From: Ascarosepion bandense
Taxonomy: Eukaryota > Mollusca > Cephalopoda > Sepiida > Sepiidae
Direction: 5' to 3'
DNA length: 64,000 nucleotides
Assembly (NCBI GenBank): GCA_037127315.1
Contig: JBBBDQ010000348.1
Span: 488,501 to 552,500, forward strand
This document shows positions 62,610 to 64,000 of this stretch, piece after piece. Under the pieces are notes generated by a model. The model was not told the DNA's origin and searched no databases. It saw only the letters and a program-made list of their open reading frames with translations. Numbering within the stretch: the stretch's first letter is position 1; each line of letters opens with the position of its first letter. The position numbers and the translations under genes were made by a program.

Positions 62610-62666
62610 AGCCATCTGCAGACAGATCTGTTTCACTGTATCACAGCTCATCAGTACAGTTAGACT
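62610..62666 (-). ncRNA. Type I hammerhead ribozyme, best candidate
   Basis: Minus strand: outer stem I AGUC/GGCU (62663-62666/62610-62613), internal loop UAA/AU, inner stem I CUGUA/UGCAG (62655-62659/62616-62620, one G·U), CUGAUGA 62648-62654, stem II GCUGU/ACAGU (62643-62647/62635-62639, closing pair G·U) with triloop GAU, GAAA 62631-62634, stem III from the 8-base palindrome CAGAUCUG (62623-62630), then UC (62621-62622) so the cleavage triplet is GUC. All conserved core bases are present. As a monomer stem III has only two pairs; two RNAs could share the palindrome, as in dimeric type I hammerheads. Predicted cleavage lies between 62621 and 62620. Confidence 0.7.
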
Positions 62667-62724
62667 CCGATTGCTTTTTTACCCAGGATTGAAACCCGAC
62701 CAAATTATCGTCAGTCGGTGAATC
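62610..62724 (-). mobile_element. SINE-C copy 1 (5'-truncated) with hammerhead
   Basis: Minus sense: part of the tRNA-like head with B-box-like GGGTTTCAATCCTGGG (62684-62699 complement), a short linker (GGAGTCTAACTG), the ribozyme at 62610-62666, then a (TA)n tail at 62589-62610. Bounded upstream by (TA)n at 62725-62740. Confidence 0.7.
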
Positions 62725-62740
62725 TATATATATATATATA

Positions 62741-62882
62741 GGTTCATGCTGACTTAAAAGTTTTGTGATGACAAGAATAATAATTCTTTTCCCTCATTAG
62801 GAGTTTGTTTTTGTGAATAAAATAGACATCATTGAAGGTATCATAACAGTGTCTTCATGAAACTTTGAAGCCAGCATGAACC
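62741..62882. repeat. 142-bp element with 23-bp terminal inverted repeats
   Basis: 62741-62763 and 62860-62882 are inverted repeats (21 of 23 matching; GGTTCATGCTG outer ends). Adjacent (TA)n on the left. MITE-like, family unknown; no target duplication evident. Confidence 0.65.
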
Positions 62883-63013
62883 TGCTCAGTTAAAGGGACA
62901 AATTCTTTGCACTAAAACTATCAACGTTCTATCTTCACCCTGATATCCAGCACTTTTATCAGTAAAACTACTGAAAAGGAACAATCTTGGCACTAAAACT
63001 ATCACAACTCAAC
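62883..63013. other. Linker with a short direct repeat
   Basis: GCACTAAAACTATCA occurs at 62909 and 62990, spaced 81 bp. Confidence 0.6.
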
Positions 63014-63040
63014 AATATATATATATATATATATATATTT
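63014..63040. repeat. (TA)n microsatellite
   Basis: About 12 TA units upstream of SINE-C copy 2. Confidence 0.95.
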
Positions 63041-63054
63041 GGGCGTGTTTATAC

Positions 63055-63220
63055 GCGCTAAAAAGCCTACCTCCTTCTACCGGATGCTCATGGCCCAGGG
63101 GTAGAATTGTTGACTGATGCTGATTCAGTTGAGTCGGGTTTTGATCCTGGGTTAGGAAGCAAATGGAGTCTAAGCTGTACTGATGAGCAGTGATACAGTG
63201 AAACAGATCTGTCTGTGAAT

Positions 63221-63254
<34 letters not shown>
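63055..63254 (+). mobile_element. SINE-C copy 2 with full tRNA-like head
   Basis: A-box-like ATGGCCCAGGGGTAGAA (63089-63105) and B-box-like GGGTTTTGATCCTGGG (63136-63151) lie about 45 bp apart, as in tRNA-derived SINEs. The linker AATGGAGTCTAAGCTG leads to the ribozyme region (63171-63222) and a (TA)n tail (63224-63254). Same orientation of parts as copy 1, opposite strand. Confidence 0.75.
63171..63222 (+). ncRNA. Hammerhead motif, degraded copy
   Basis: CTGATGA 63180-63186 and GAAA 63200-63203 are intact, stem III palindrome CAGATCTG (63204-63211) and GTC are intact, but stem II has an A·A mismatch (GCAGT/ACAGT) and stem I is mostly G·U. Likely inactive; it confirms the motif belongs to the SINE-C family. 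Confidence 0.55.
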
Positions 63255-63265
<11 letters not shown>

Positions 63266-64000
63266 TACAAATACTCATAAACATTTGTCTAAAAATGAGA
63301 AGACAAAATGATAAAAATAAAATATATAACACTCACCAACAACTAGAAAAACAGACAATGTATTTTGGAATTACAAACATGTCTCCAGGTGAGCAAGCTA
63401 CATACGAGTTTCAATATGTAAACATTTAGTAAAGGCATACAGCTGTAAAACTCACACCAATATTTCATGATGGTTCAATTACATATGAAGATTATGTAAA
63501 ACATGAATCCAACTTATCAAAGAGAAAGGAAGTTGAGATTACAGCAAAAGGCCATACACAAAACAGGGTAGCCTGGAAAAGAGTCATCAGGAAAATCTTA
63601 TCCAACACATGCTAGCATGTGGAAATGGACATTAAATGATGATAATGATGAAACTACATTGGAAAAGCATTTATCAAATATTTATATGTATTCTTATTAT
63701 TCTGTATATTTATTAAATATTTTATATACACTTCAAATATAATCTCATCTGGTGAAAGATATTTTTATTTTGTTTTTTGTATAATATACACTACTGGCCA
63801 TAATTATTAGGCAAATGTGTTTTTGAAAGCACTATTCAAGCTTTGTTTGACTGTTAGTCCTATGAGATTGAACAATTAAGACATATCAGGTCTAGTGACA
63901 GTTTCCCCTGAGAGACACAGGTTTGAATCCTACTGAAGGATGCATATTTTCCTACAAAATGTCTTGATTATTCAGGAGGGTAGATATAAATAAATATACT
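63255..64000. other. AT-rich end of window; Tc1-like end at 63787
   Basis: TATACACTACTGGCCATAAT TATTAGGCAAATG at 63787-63820 resembles a Tc1-group terminal repeat; the element would continue rightwards. The rest is unassigned. Confidence 0.45.

Overview
This window looks like intergenic or intronic DNA from a large, AT-rich, repeat-dense animal genome. A cephalopod, probably an octopus, is my best guess. That is an inference from the mix of tRNA-derived SINEs, RTE and Jockey/CR1-like LINEs, Penelope-like and Helitron debris, and very abundant (TA)n, (CA)n and (CTAT)n microsatellites; no search was run. I found no intact host gene, no canonical tRNA or rRNA gene and no CRISPR array. Every recognisable protein signal is a decayed transposon fragment, so translated ORFs here should not be read as genes.

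Layout. 0-5 kb: a LINE-A 3' end, a Penelope-like GIY-YIG remnant, a 1.07-kb non-autonomous Helitron with an internal duplication, and an RTE LINE split by SINE-A. 5-10 kb: SINE-D copies (one inverted pair), a second LINE-A end, two Tc1/mariner transposase tails and a 107-bp-arm palindrome. 10-17 kb: inverted repeats, LINE-A copies with internal tandem duplications, SINE-B, two hammerhead-like motifs and a second Helitron. 17-25 kb: polypurine tract, SINE-A copies, the longest LINE-A, RTE, and a Helitron interrupted by a LINE-A 3'UTR array. 25-49 kb: microsatellites, nested SINE/LINE insertions, palindromes, head-to-head SINE-B pairs and the longest RTE copy. 49.4-52.0 kb: a 46-bp minisatellite whose + strand almost lacks G. 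52-64 kb: RTE, SINE-A, LINE-A and a dense run of (TA)n-flanked small elements.

The most interesting theme is ribozymes. Several short repeat families carry the hammerhead order: stem I, CUGANGA, stem II, GAAA, stem III, UH, stem I. The best cases are at 62610-62666 (minus; all core bases, GUC cleavage triplet, inside a tRNA-headed SINE), 62089-62163 (minus; one core change), 61410-61461 (plus; stems I and III strong, stem II weak), 15965-16025 (plus; perfect stems, G12 to A) and 55676-55734 (plus). Others at 5.8, 10.4, 16.1, 40.2, 44.8 and 61.9 kb are more decayed. Many have a very short, self-complementary stem III, as expected for type I hammerheads that work as dimers. Hammerheads are known in Penelope-like elements, in schistosome SINE-like repeats and in retrozymes, so the motif class is established. 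What deserves checking is that several separate SINE-like families in one 64-kb window seem to carry it.

Family names LINE-A, LINE-C, SINE-A to SINE-E and repeats D to F are local labels, not database names. Boundaries are approximate unless a target-site duplication or terminal motif is stated.
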